Positions 1-8,375 of a stretch of 64,000 nt of DNA are shown here, piece after piece. The position numbers and the translations under genes are program-made. Below the pieces are notes generated by a model, which saw nothing but the letters and a program-made list of their open reading frames with translations, had not been told where the DNA came from and searched no databases. Each line of letters begins with the position of its first letter. Position 1 is the stretch's first letter. Source of the stretch: Armatimonadota bacterium (GTDB lineage Bacteria; Armatimonadota; Fimbriimonadia; Fimbriimonadales; Fimbriimonadaceae); the NCBI GenBank assembly GCA_020161505.1, contig JAIUNY010000010.1:40289-104288 (forward strand). The letters run 5' to 3'.

Positions 1-285
1 TTCAGCTACCAGCGTGGCCGGGCGATTGTCGAGCAGCTTCGCAAAGTCGTTCCGAGACAGCAGTATGAGGTCAAGATTCAAGCGGCCATCGGGGCCAAGG
101 TGATCTCGGCGGACGTCATCAAGCCGTTCCGCAAGAACGTCATCGCGAAGTGCTATGGCGGTGACGTGAGCCGCAAGCGCAAGCTCCTCGAAAAGCAGAA
201 GAAGGGTAAGAAGCGGATGAAGAACATCGGCTCGATCGAGGTTCCGCAGGAAGCCTTCCTCAGCGTGCTTCGGGTTGCGGAGTAG
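1..285 (+). CDS. lepA: Elongation factor 4 (LepA), C-terminal fragment
   Basis: The gene is cut by the left edge; only the last 94 residues are present, read from base 1 with a TAG stop at 283-285. LepA is a ribosome-binding translational GTPase that back-translocates or remodels stalled ribosomes. The visible part is the LepA-specific C-terminal domain: the stretch [20 protein letters not shown] followed by a lysine-rich segment and the ending [10 protein letters not shown] is diagnostic of this family and differs from EF-G. The GTPase domain lies outside the window. It converges on the methyltransferase gene, with 37 bases between the two stops. Confidence 0.95.
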   Translation, partial: FSYQRGRAIVEQLRKVVPRQQYEVKIQAAIGAKVISADVIKPFRKNVIAKCYGGDVSRKRKLLEKQKKGKKRMKNIGSIEVPQEAFLSVLRVAE

Positions 286-322
286 GGCGGGAGCCACTAA
301 AGCCGGTCTAACCAGGCATCCC

Positions 323-1459
323 TTACACCGCAATCGCAGGAGCGAAGGCGGATTCGTCGGTGCCTCGGTAGCGGCTGGTTTCCAGACTTTCGGCATGGAG
401 CAGACGGCCCTCGTGCCAGGCGGAAACGTGATGCCCAATCGCCTCGCCGAACTTCACCGGCACAGCGTTGCCGAGTTGGCGGTATTGATCTGCCAGCTTG
501 CCCGCGAGCTGCCAGTCGTCGGGGAAGGTTTGAAGGCGTTGATACTCTTGAACGCTCAGTGCGCGCAGCTCCTCAGGGTGTGCGAGAAGCGTCGCGGGCA
601 TGGTGGGGGTGGTTACTAAGGTCGGAGACGGGGCATCCCACGCGACCCGGCGGAGGAAGCCGGTGCGGCCGCCTTCGCAGAAAAACACATTCCCAAGTGC
701 CTCTTTCTGGAGTTCGATCGGCAAAGATCGCCAGTTCTCGCCCGGTTTGAGCAGTGGGAGATACGGCAGCATCTTGGTTCGAAGCGGCAGGCATTGAGGC
801 TCACCTGAGAGGCCTTCGAGAGCCTCGCGAACCGTGGGCGCGGGCGAGGTGAAGGGCAACAGATGGGGCACACGGCGCTTTCCGCGTGCGGCGATGAGCA
901 CCACGCGCTCGCGCACCTGCGGCACGCCGAATCGCGAGGTGTCGTACAATCGGAAGGAGCAAGCGTAGCCGCTTTCCTCCAACCGACTGAGAATGAGCTT
1001 GAGGGCGCCGCCTTTGGCTTCTGCCTCGGTGAGCTCAGGAAAATCCGGGCCGCGCTCGTGGTGCGGCCGGTGAACGAGGGGGGCCGAAAGAAGCCCCCTC
1101 ACGTTCTCGATGATCACGTACTGTGGCTCCAAACGAATAGCCAGGTCAAGAAAATGGAGGAAGACATGCCCTCGTTCGTCGTTCAGCCCCTGACGACGAC
1201 CAGCCGTCGAGAAAGCCTGACAGGGTGGGCCCCCGACCACGGCATCAATCGACGCCAGGTCGGGGCCAAGGGTGTCTCGGAGAAAAGCGTGGCTCAGGCT
1301 TCGAATGTCTTGGGCAAAAAGGGGAATGCCCGGACGATTCCGTGTGATGGTTTGGCAAGCAATTGGGTCGATCTCGTTGAAGGCGACCGGCGTCCAGCCA
1401 GCGTGTTCCAACCCAAGATCAAGCCCCATCGCTCCCGTAAAGAAGCTGAGGTACCGCAT
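323..1459 (-). CDS. DNA (cytosine-5-)-methyltransferase, apparently solitary
   Basis: 378 aa, full length for a C5 methyltransferase. It transfers methyl from S-adenosylmethionine to C5 of cytosine. Motif I is FTGAMGLD near residue 7; motif IV is GGPPCQAFS with the nucleophile Cys80; motif VI is ENV at 118-120; motif VIII is QVRERV; motif X is YRQLGNAVP near the C-terminus. The target-recognition region lies between VIII and X, and sequence specificity cannot be read from it. No restriction endonuclease or Vsr-type gene is adjacent, so this is an orphan methyltransferase or the rest of a system lies elsewhere. It is last in a leftward run after the amidohydrolase, 103 bases downstream. That gap holds two small hairpins (1476-1496 and 1499-1513), so it may be transcribed separately. 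Confidence 0.93.
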   Translation of the reverse strand: MRYLSFFTGAMGLDLGLEHAGWTPVAFNEIDPIACQTITRNRPGIPLFAQDIRSLSHAFLRDTLGPDLASIDAVVGGPPCQAFSTAGRRQGLNDERGHVFLHFLDLAIRLEPQYVIIENVRGLLSAPLVHRPHHERGPDFPELTEAEAKGGALKLILSRLEESGYACSFRLYDTSRFGVPQVRERVVLIAARGKRRVPHLLPFTSPAPTVREALEGLSGEPQCLPLRTKMLPYLPLLKPGENWRSLPIELQKEALGNVFFCEGGRTGFLRRVAWDAPSPTLVTTPTMPATLLAHPEELRALSVQEYQRLQTFPDDWQLAGKLADQYRQLGNAVPVKFGEAIGHHVSAWHEGRLLHAESLETSRYRGTDESAFAPAIAV

Positions 1460-1562
1460 CCGTGTGGTTTGTGTGCGCCTTCCATCCTAGAAGGCGGCGC
1501 TCCTTCCTGGAGCACTGCGAGAGTTTTCCACATCCCCTGTGAAAAATGCTAGGGCTATCCCG

Positions 1563-2429
1563 TTAAGACTTTTCGTGAATCTCTTGAGCGAACCGGACGA
1601 TGTCTGGCCAACGCTCGTGGAGATCGCTCGCGAGAGGGATGCGCGAGCGGGCGAGGGGCACGTCGTCGAGGTCGATTTCGGCGAGAACCAGTTGTTCGCC
1701 GAGGATGTCGGCTTGAGCAATGATCTGTCCGAAGGGGTTGAGAATCATGCTTCCTCCGGTCATCCCCTTGCCGCCTTCGAACCCAACGAGCATCGCCATG
1801 GCGCAAGCCATTCCGTGCTCCTCGCAGAGGGCGGTGAGCATCCGCTCGTAGCGGAGCAGATTGCCGGGTTTCTCGGCTTGGAACCCTCGGGCCGGGGAGG
1901 CAGAGTGGACAAGAATCATCTGAGCCCCACCCGCGCACAGGAGAGCGGGGAGAATGGAATGCCAGACGTCTTCGCAGATCAGCTGGCCGAATCTCCCGAA
2001 CCGCGTTTCGATGAGACCAAGATCGTTGCCTGCTTGGTGGAATCGGTGCTCATCAAACACGTGGTACGTGGGGAGGAAGAACTTGTGGTAACTCCCCACC
2101 AAACGGTGGGAGTTTGGGGCGAATTCGAAGTATCCCGCTGAGTTGTAGGGGCGGAATTGAGCGGACTCGTAGAACCCGATGCTCGCGTCGATCGGGCGTT
2201 TGAGCCCGGTGAGTCGTGCGGCGAGTTTGTCACCCAGGTCGCTGGCGGAAAGGGAGAGTTCGTCGACGCCTCCTTCTAAGATGTACCCGGTCGTGCTGGA
2301 TTCCGGGAAGACGACGAGATCCGCGCCTTCGTCGGAGGCTTGCTGGATGCATTCCGCCATATGGTCAAGCGTCGCCTCCAGGCGACCCTTATCGGGCTGG
2401 AATTGGCAAACGCCGACGGTGAACTTCAC
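1563..2429 (-). CDS. Carbon-nitrogen hydrolase, NAD-synthetase glutaminase-like
   Basis: 288 aa with a GTG start. It belongs to the nitrilase superfamily, which hydrolyses C-N bonds with a Glu-Lys-Cys triad. The Glu lies in VVFPESSTTGY (about residue 42), the Lys in YHKFFLPTYHVFDEHRF, and the Cys in FGQLICEDVWHS. The KxxLPxYxVFDExR pattern is typical of the glutaminase domain of glutamine-dependent NAD synthetase, but no synthetase domain is fused and the length matches a single domain. The likely activity is an amidase or glutaminase; the substrate is unknown. It begins 9 bases after the AddA-like stop, so it is probably co-transcribed with the addB-addA pair. Confidence 0.85.
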   Translation of the reverse strand: MKFTVGVCQFQPDKGRLEATLDHMAECIQQASDEGADLVVFPESSTTGYILEGGVDELSLSASDLGDKLAARLTGLKRPIDASIGFYESAQFRPYNSAGYFEFAPNSHRLVGSYHKFFLPTYHVFDEHRFHQAGNDLGLIETRFGRFGQLICEDVWHSILPALLCAGGAQMILVHSASPARGFQAEKPGNLLRYERMLTALCEEHGMACAMAMLVGFEGGKGMTGGSMILNPFGQIIAQADILGEQLVLAEIDLDDVPLARSRIPLASDLHERWPDIVRFAQEIHEKS

Positions 2430-2438
2430 TGCTTCATT

Positions 2439-4772
2439 CTACCGCTCTGCATCCGGTTCGTCAGCCTTGCGTTGCGAGGCTGGGGAGATTCGCACGGTGA
2501 TGCTAGGTTCCATGCGATCGCCGGGGAAGACGAGCTCGGCGAGCCTGACGGTCGCGAACTGCGTTCTGGATCCTTCCGCGAGGCCGAGAATCAGCCGCTG
2601 CTCCGCGCGCGTGGCGGCCACATACAACAGACGCTGATCTTCGGCCTTCTCATCCTGTTTGAGCCAAGTGTTCAGCCATGTCTTAAGCCCCGTGTTCGGG
2701 GACTGGCTGACCATAAGGGCCGTTTTGCGATGGATTCTCGCGAGAGGCGAGCCGATCAACTTGTTGTCCCACTTCAAGTCGAATCCTGCGATGATGACGG
2801 TGTGAAACTCGAGCCCCTTGGCCGCGTGGATCGTCATCACCTTGACCACAGGATCGCCCTCATCCGTGATGGTTGCATCGCCTTCCTTGAGGTCGCTCTC
2901 GACGGTCAGCCGGATGCGATCCGCGTACTCGCCGGGACGAAGCGTCGGCTGACTGGCGGCTTGAGAGAGCAGTTTGCGCACGTGGGCCACGACATGCTCA
3001 CCATTTGGTCGAGATCCCACGTTCGCCAGATAGGGGCTCCGGTGAAGGGCCTCGTTCAGGACCTCCCATGCCGGGAGTCGATCCGCCACCGCCGTGAGGG
3101 GCAGGAACCACTCCCGAAACTCATTCAGCTTCCCATTCTCTACCTCATCCTCCAGCGTGACCCCAGCGAAGGTCTCCGTAAAGGTCTCGCTTGCGGACAA
3201 CCGGATGACGCTGCTGAGATTCAGCCCGCAGAATGGGCTGTGGAGAAGGGAGGCAAGGGCAAAGGAATCGAGCGGATCTACGCTGGCGGAGAGCAGGTTG
3301 GCGACATCTCTGGTCTCCATCCGGGCATAAAATCGGTTGGAACCTCCCACCAAAAGGTGGGGGATATGAAATACTTCGAACAAACGCCCGATGGCCTTTG
3401 CTGTCTTCGCCGCGCGCACGAGCACGACAATTTTTCCTGGGGCCGAGGCAGGATCTTCGTCTTCTTGGATCAGCTGATGGATCAGCTCGACCAAACCTTC
3501 GGCTCCCGTGGTGCCCAGCTGCCAGAACTCCACACCTGCGTACCGATGGGTGTTTGATTCCCCGTCGGGATGCACCATCTGGTTGTATTGGCCTTCCCAC
3601 AAAGCGCGGAATGCATTGTTGATGAAGTTGAGCACGCCGGGGCTTGAACGGTAGTTCACGTCCAGAGTGATGCTCCCGTTCTCCACGCGCTCGGCGAAGA
3701 GCTCTCGATCTGCGCCCCGAAACGCATAGATGCTTTGCTGAGCATCTCCGACAAAGAATGTCCGTTCGATGGGGAGGTTGTCGAGTAGCCGGTACTGGGT
3801 CGGGCTGACGTCCTGAGTTTCATCAACCAAAGCCACTTTGTAGCGAGATCCAATGCGACCGCGTACTTCGGCATCGGTTTCCACTAACCGGATCGTTTCT
3901 TGTTCGAGGAGAGTGAAGTCCATGCGCTGGCTGGATCGCAGCGCAAGTTCGTAGTTTTCCCAAGTTTCCAAGCCGAGGGCGGCAAGCGCAAGCGTATCAC
4001 TAATGACCTGCTCTGCCTCGTCTTGGCTATAGTCCCGGAAGAGCCTTTTCAGCTCCGGCCGCAAGCGAGCGCGACGAGCCTGGGCTTCCCGCAGCCAATC
4101 CAAGAGACTATCGCTTGGTTCAGGAAGCCCGCCATCTGGGAACTGGGCGCAAATCCTTTCGCTCATCGCCAAGCTGTAGGATTGGCTGGACCGATAGATT
4201 CGGTGAATCTCGCTCATCGGCACCGTGCCGCCACGAAGACTGCCGAGGAAGTCTTTGAGAACAAAACTTCGTAAGGCTGTTTCCCAGCTCCTGGAAGATC
4301 CCCAGACCGCCTGCCCTGCGACACGCTGGCGGAGCTCCCGAACTCCCGGGTGATCTTGCAGATCCCCGACAAGCGCAAGTTGAAACGCTTCGACGAGCAA
4401 CCGCTGCGATTCCGCACCATCAATCACCTCGAAGCTGGGGTCGAGCCGGGCAAGCATGGCGTTCTCGCGCAACGTGCGCTCGCAAAAGCTGTGGATCGTC
4501 TGGATGGGGCCGGTTTCGGCGGTTTGGGCATCCTCGCTCCGGCCGAGATCCCGTAGACGACGAACAATCCGCTCCTTCATTTCGGCGGCAGCTTTGCGGG
4601 TGAAGGTAACGGTCAGGATCTGGCTTGGCGTCAGGCCATCTTCCACCACATGGCGGAGATAGCGTTGCACAAGCACTGCGGTCTTTCCCGCGCCAGCCGA
4701 TGCGGTGACGGTCACGCGCGCATCGTTGCTCTCCACCGCGCGCTGCTGGTTTGTGTTCAGCTTCAGACTCAC
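2439..4772 (-). CDS. UvrD/AddA-like superfamily 1 helicase without nuclease domain
   Basis: 777 aa. The GTG start overlaps the AddB-like stop by four bases (GTGA), implying translational coupling. Helicase motifs are in order: Walker A ASAGAGKT (24-31), the Ia region TVTFTRKAAAEMKERI, motif II DETQDVSPTQYR, motif III GDAQQSIYAFRGAD, motif V VMTIHAAKGLEFHTV and motif VI LYVAATRAEQRL. These indicate an ATP-dependent 3'-5' DNA translocase of the AddA/RecB type. Classical AddA is about 1200 aa and ends in a RecB-type nuclease domain; this protein stops about 60 residues after motif VI and has none. With its partner it probably acts in double-strand-break processing; a general UvrD-like role is the alternative. 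Confidence 0.88.
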   Translation of the reverse strand: MSLKLNTNQQRAVESNDARVTVTASAGAGKTAVLVQRYLRHVVEDGLTPSQILTVTFTRKAAAEMKERIVRRLRDLGRSEDAQTAETGPIQTIHSFCERTLRENAMLARLDPSFEVIDGAESQRLLVEAFQLALVGDLQDHPGVRELRQRVAGQAVWGSSRSWETALRSFVLKDFLGSLRGGTVPMSEIHRIYRSSQSYSLAMSERICAQFPDGGLPEPSDSLLDWLREAQARRARLRPELKRLFRDYSQDEAEQVISDTLALAALGLETWENYELALRSSQRMDFTLLEQETIRLVETDAEVRGRIGSRYKVALVDETQDVSPTQYRLLDNLPIERTFFVGDAQQSIYAFRGADRELFAERVENGSITLDVNYRSSPGVLNFINNAFRALWEGQYNQMVHPDGESNTHRYAGVEFWQLGTTGAEGLVELIHQLIQEDEDPASAPGKIVVLVRAAKTAKAIGRLFEVFHIPHLLVGGSNRFYARMETRDVANLLSASVDPLDSFALASLLHSPFCGLNLSSVIRLSASETFTETFAGVTLEDEVENGKLNEFREWFLPLTAVADRLPAWEVLNEALHRSPYLANVGSRPNGEHVVAHVRKLLSQAASQPTLRPGEYADRIRLTVESDLKEGDATITDEGDPVVKVMTIHAAKGLEFHTVIIAGFDLKWDNKLIGSPLARIHRKTALMVSQSPNTGLKTWLNTWLKQDEKAEDQRLLYVAATRAEQRLILGLAEGSRTQFATVRLAELVFPGDRMEPSITVRISPASQRKADEPDAER

Positions 4773-7663
4773 GAGAAATCCTCCTCAAACGGACTGCTGA
4801 AGTCGCCGAATTCGACGTGGCGACGACAGAGATCGCTGTAGTTGCATCGCTCGCACTGGGTTCCGGGTTTAGGGAGCATTTCGCCGCGATCGAGGTCCTC
4901 GAGGACTCGGCTCGCTTGCTCGACTGCTTCCTGTCGGAGCTTTTTACGCGCAGCCATGCCTACGAGTGGTCCTGTTTGAGAAGGGTAGACCACGATCTTT
5001 AGATCGTCGGGCATGAACTCAGGCGGGTTAAACGCCGACCCGGCGAGCACGTACAGCACGCGCGATCCATCAATCGAATCGACTTGCATGGCGGCATAGT
5101 CAGGGCTTTGTCGAAGCATCGCCAAGATCAGACCGAAGCGGAACCGGAATGCCGGATTCTTATCGACTTCCGTCGCCGTGCCGGGCACCGAGCTTTCGTA
5201 GCTGGTGAGCGTCGTCGCATTCTCTCCGACCCAGGCGGCGGGGAACTTGGCGCGGATCGGTACCTCCTGATCCCTGAACTTCAGCTTGCCGCGCAGATGG
5301 TCGCCCCCGGTCCGCACGTCGGTTTGAAGTGTTTGCCCTTGCAGTCCGAAGGCTGATCGAGCGGCGAACTCTTTGCGAACCCACGAATCGATCACCCGTG
5401 TGACCGCATCGTCGATCAACCGCGATTGCCACGGTTCCATTTCGTCGGCAAGTTCCTCTCTTTGCCGATCGACTGCGGCACGCAGAGCCATCCGGGCAGT
5501 CGGAGCATCCGGGGCTTGGGCGAGCTGCGCCTCCACCGGGATCTTGGTCAGCCAAAACATCGATCCAAAACTGCCCTTGGGATTCAAGGAGAGTCGGTAC
5601 CGCATCGCGGCCTGGAAGGGGCAGACGGATGCGATGGAGAGCTCCTTGAGATCCACACCTTTCTCCCAATCGGGGCGGATCATGGCCTGAACTTCGGGAT
5701 CAGTGACACGAGGGACATCGGGCGCGCGACGGGGGCCTTCCAGGGCCTGGGCGAGCACACTGTCGCTCACGGCATAGCAGTCCTCGACCGGCGGCGTCAT
5801 GTCCTTGCGCCGATGAAGCACACGTTTGGCCCCTCGGGCCGAAGCTCTTTCGACCTCGCTGAGATAGAAAGCGGGCACGGCGTCGCTTTCATCTTGGGTC
5901 ATCGGATAGCTCAGCACCAGCCTCTCGCGCGCCGAGCCGCAGATGCGGATGAATTCATCGCGCTCCGCCTTGGCGGTGTCATGGCTGGTCGGCAACTTCG
6001 GCAGAGACGGGCAGTGGGTCGCGAGTTCCGCCCGATCCAGATCGTCGAGCACCGGATCCTCAGTACGACGCCGGGGGAACGTCCCCTCCAGCATCCCGAG
6101 ACAAAAAAGCACGTTGAACCCAGAGAGTTCCGAGGTGCTTGAGGTCACGTGGACGCCCGCTTCTTTCCTTGACCACAGCACATTTTCCAAGTCCCAGAGC
6201 TCTTCTGCCTTGGCCAGGAACGAAGCGAAATCCAACGGGAAATCGCGATCTTGAAGCACGGCATCGCGGAGCGAACGCTGAAGCACGGTCATCGCTTTGA
6301 GGTCGCGAGAACGGGTTTCCTCATAGTCGTGCGCCGCGCGATCGAGCACCCTGGTTCCTTCCCAGAGATCCCGAAAATGGACGGCCCAGCCGGACATCGG
6401 CATACTCGCATCCATCGACCGCTGGCGCCAGTGGAGAAGACTCCGGAGCCACTCGCCTTCGGTTGCAGATTCAGCATGAACCTGGAGGGCGTTCCAGGCA
6501 TCCCCCGTCGCCTCGCGCGCACTGCGGATCGCTTGAACCAGCCACGTTCGCTCGGAGGAATCCAGCCCAAAGTAAGTGGAACGAACCACGCGCTCGAGCC
6601 TACGGATATCGCTCCCTGCCAACACCTGCAAGACTTTGAGAGTCAGTCCGGCGAAGCCGTTGCTCAGAACCGGGGCGCTCATGCTGCCCGCGATTCTCAC
6701 GCCAAGGCGCCGTGCGCTGGCGACCATGAGAGGCAGATAGCTCTCGGCATTTCGGGCGTAGACCCCAATCGACTCTTCGGGTACTCCCTGAGCCACGAGC
6801 TTCTGGCATTCACGGCAGACCCACTCGCATTCGGCGAGAGGGTCTCCGGTCTGCCAAATTTCTACGTCCGGGCTTTCCGAGGCTTTCGTCTCCGTGAACA
6901 GATGCTTGATCCAAGTGGGATCGTCGGGTTGGATCATCTGCGTCGGAGCGATTCGGTTGACGGTCTGGCGACTCGCACGGAACACTTCCAGCTGACCCGG
7001 GATCTGCTCTACCACGACATCCACGACCGTGCCCGTTTTGGAGAGCCATGCGATCCATTCCTCGTAAACCGGTTGGGATTCGTGGGAGGCAAAAATCACG
7101 ACATGCCGCTCACGAAGTTCGGGGATTTCTGCCATTTCGAGGCAGAACTGAGCGCGGTCGATGCCAAATTCTCGGCTGGAGTCGGTGGCGAGTTGCCGGA
7201 GTCGGCGATCAAGCTCGCCCAACTGCGAGAGCTTAATCGCGGTCAAGCCATTTGAAGTACGGGCTGCTGCTTCCGTCAGATCCGTTGCGGTGTAGCCGTG
7301 GTAGTGCAGTTCGGTGAGGGCACTTGCGAAGGCATCGGCCAAGCCCGGCAGGGCGGCGGCGGCCGAAACGAGGCTAGACTCAGGGAAACCAGCGGCGACG
7401 GCTTGAATCATGGACCGCATCTGGGGGCGAGTCAGGCGAGGGAATCCCGTGTCTCCCATCATGCCGGCAAATCGAGCCACCAGCGATCCGAACGGAACGA
7501 TTTCAACATCCATGTCGTCCGGCAGGTGCCGGCGCACCATGACGAGAGAGCGGTCGTCCATCGCGCTCACCCAAGACTCCTCCGTCAAGATTTGACGAAG
7601 AATCTCTTGCCGACCTATTCCCCCCGGCATGACCGAGACCACTCGCGGACGTGCATCTGCCAT
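4769..7663 (-). CDS. AddB-like protein with Fe-S cysteines and a degenerate nuclease site
   Basis: 964 aa, close to AddB length. The partner position beside an AddA-like helicase, the overall size, and the cysteine set Cys681 plus C937-x2-C940-x5-C946 match the split iron-sulfur staple that encloses the nuclease domain in AddB. Two usual elements are missing. The N-terminal nucleotide loop reads MPGGIGRQEI and lacks the GKT/S. In the nuclease core, where family members have GRID followed by a DYK motif, this protein has GKLKF (about 792-796) and TSYES (about 820-824), with no metal-binding Asp or catalytic Lys. It may therefore be a structural partner only. Its start is 18 bases from the divergent membrane-protein gene. 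Confidence 0.8.
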   Translation of the reverse strand: MADARPRVVSVMPGGIGRQEILRQILTEESWVSAMDDRSLVMVRRHLPDDMDVEIVPFGSLVARFAGMMGDTGFPRLTRPQMRSMIQAVAAGFPESSLVSAAAALPGLADAFASALTELHYHGYTATDLTEAAARTSNGLTAIKLSQLGELDRRLRQLATDSSREFGIDRAQFCLEMAEIPELRERHVVIFASHESQPVYEEWIAWLSKTGTVVDVVVEQIPGQLEVFRASRQTVNRIAPTQMIQPDDPTWIKHLFTETKASESPDVEIWQTGDPLAECEWVCRECQKLVAQGVPEESIGVYARNAESYLPLMVASARRLGVRIAGSMSAPVLSNGFAGLTLKVLQVLAGSDIRRLERVVRSTYFGLDSSERTWLVQAIRSAREATGDAWNALQVHAESATEGEWLRSLLHWRQRSMDASMPMSGWAVHFRDLWEGTRVLDRAAHDYEETRSRDLKAMTVLQRSLRDAVLQDRDFPLDFASFLAKAEELWDLENVLWSRKEAGVHVTSSTSELSGFNVLFCLGMLEGTFPRRRTEDPVLDDLDRAELATHCPSLPKLPTSHDTAKAERDEFIRICGSARERLVLSYPMTQDESDAVPAFYLSEVERASARGAKRVLHRRKDMTPPVEDCYAVSDSVLAQALEGPRRAPDVPRVTDPEVQAMIRPDWEKGVDLKELSIASVCPFQAAMRYRLSLNPKGSFGSMFWLTKIPVEAQLAQAPDAPTARMALRAAVDRQREELADEMEPWQSRLIDDAVTRVIDSWVRKEFAARSAFGLQGQTLQTDVRTGGDHLRGKLKFRDQEVPIRAKFPAAWVGENATTLTSYESSVPGTATEVDKNPAFRFRFGLILAMLRQSPDYAAMQVDSIDGSRVLYVLAGSAFNPPEFMPDDLKIVVYPSQTGPLVGMAARKKLRQEAVEQASRVLEDLDRGEMLPKPGTQCERCNYSDLCRRHVEFGDFSSPFEEDFS

Positions 7664-7681
7664 AGTGACGTTGCAATCATT

Positions 7682-8320
7682 ATGTCGCGACCGGGCCGCC
7701 GACTTTGGACAACCTCACGTCAAGTCATCGGGAATCTTCTCCCGCTGATCGCCGTGCTGATCCCCGCGATCCCGATTTCGCTCGGAATCGTGCGCGCGGG
7801 GGTTACCTGGCTCGCGATCGGACAGCTTTTCGGGTGCATTGCCCTCGGGATCGTCGTCCTCAATTATCTCGGCCTGTTTGGCAATCGAGGGATGCAGAGA
7901 AAGTTCAGTCTCCGCTACCCAGCGCTGTATCCCGATGCGCCCGCTCCGACGCTCTTCGTGGGTTTTGCGCGGCCCGATCACAAGAGTCTGCTCGACCCTC
8001 ACGAGGACATTGGGTTTCTGACTCTCACCGAGGATTCCGTGGCCTTTCGGGGAGAGATTCATGAAGTAGACATTCCCAAGCACTGCATCGAGTCGATCCG
8101 ACTGAGGCCGAATATCCACTCCTGGCTCTGGTTAGGAGGATGGGTGAGCTTTGAAGCCAAGATCGCGGACAAGTCGATTCGACTGGACATCGAGCCGCGC
8201 AAGTATCACACTCTCTTTGCCAACGCCCGATTTCGGCGCAAGTTTGTGAGGGAAGCCCAAGCATGGCTCAACAGCTCGCAGACACCGTCCGAGCCTCAAA
8301 CCGAAAACGCCCCTGAGTAA
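7682..8320 (+). CDS. Hypothetical membrane protein
   Basis: 212 aa. I chose the ATG at 7682 because an upstream extension would read back into the AddB gene on the other strand. Two hydrophobic helices follow each other (roughly residues 16-38 and 40-60: IGNLLPLIAVLIPAIPISLG, then WLAIGQLFGCIALGIVVLNY). A soluble, mostly beta-looking cytoplasmic domain of about 145 residues follows; it is rich in aromatic and charged residues and ends in a Pro/Glu tail. I recognise no family; a PH-like or lipid-facing domain is possible but not shown. It lies 55 bases before the GT41 gene and may head that transcription unit. Confidence 0.75.
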   Translation: MSRPGRRLWTTSRQVIGNLLPLIAVLIPAIPISLGIVRAGVTWLAIGQLFGCIALGIVVLNYLGLFGNRGMQRKFSLRYPALYPDAPAPTLFVGFARPDHKSLLDPHEDIGFLTLTEDSVAFRGEIHEVDIPKHCIESIRLRPNIHSWLWLGGWVSFEAKIADKSIRLDIEPRKYHTLFANARFRRKFVREAQAWLNSSQTPSEPQTENAPE

Positions 8321-8375
8321 CCCAACGAAAGTTGCCGATACATTTTCCGGGAACCGCGCAGATTCCGGAGCATGG

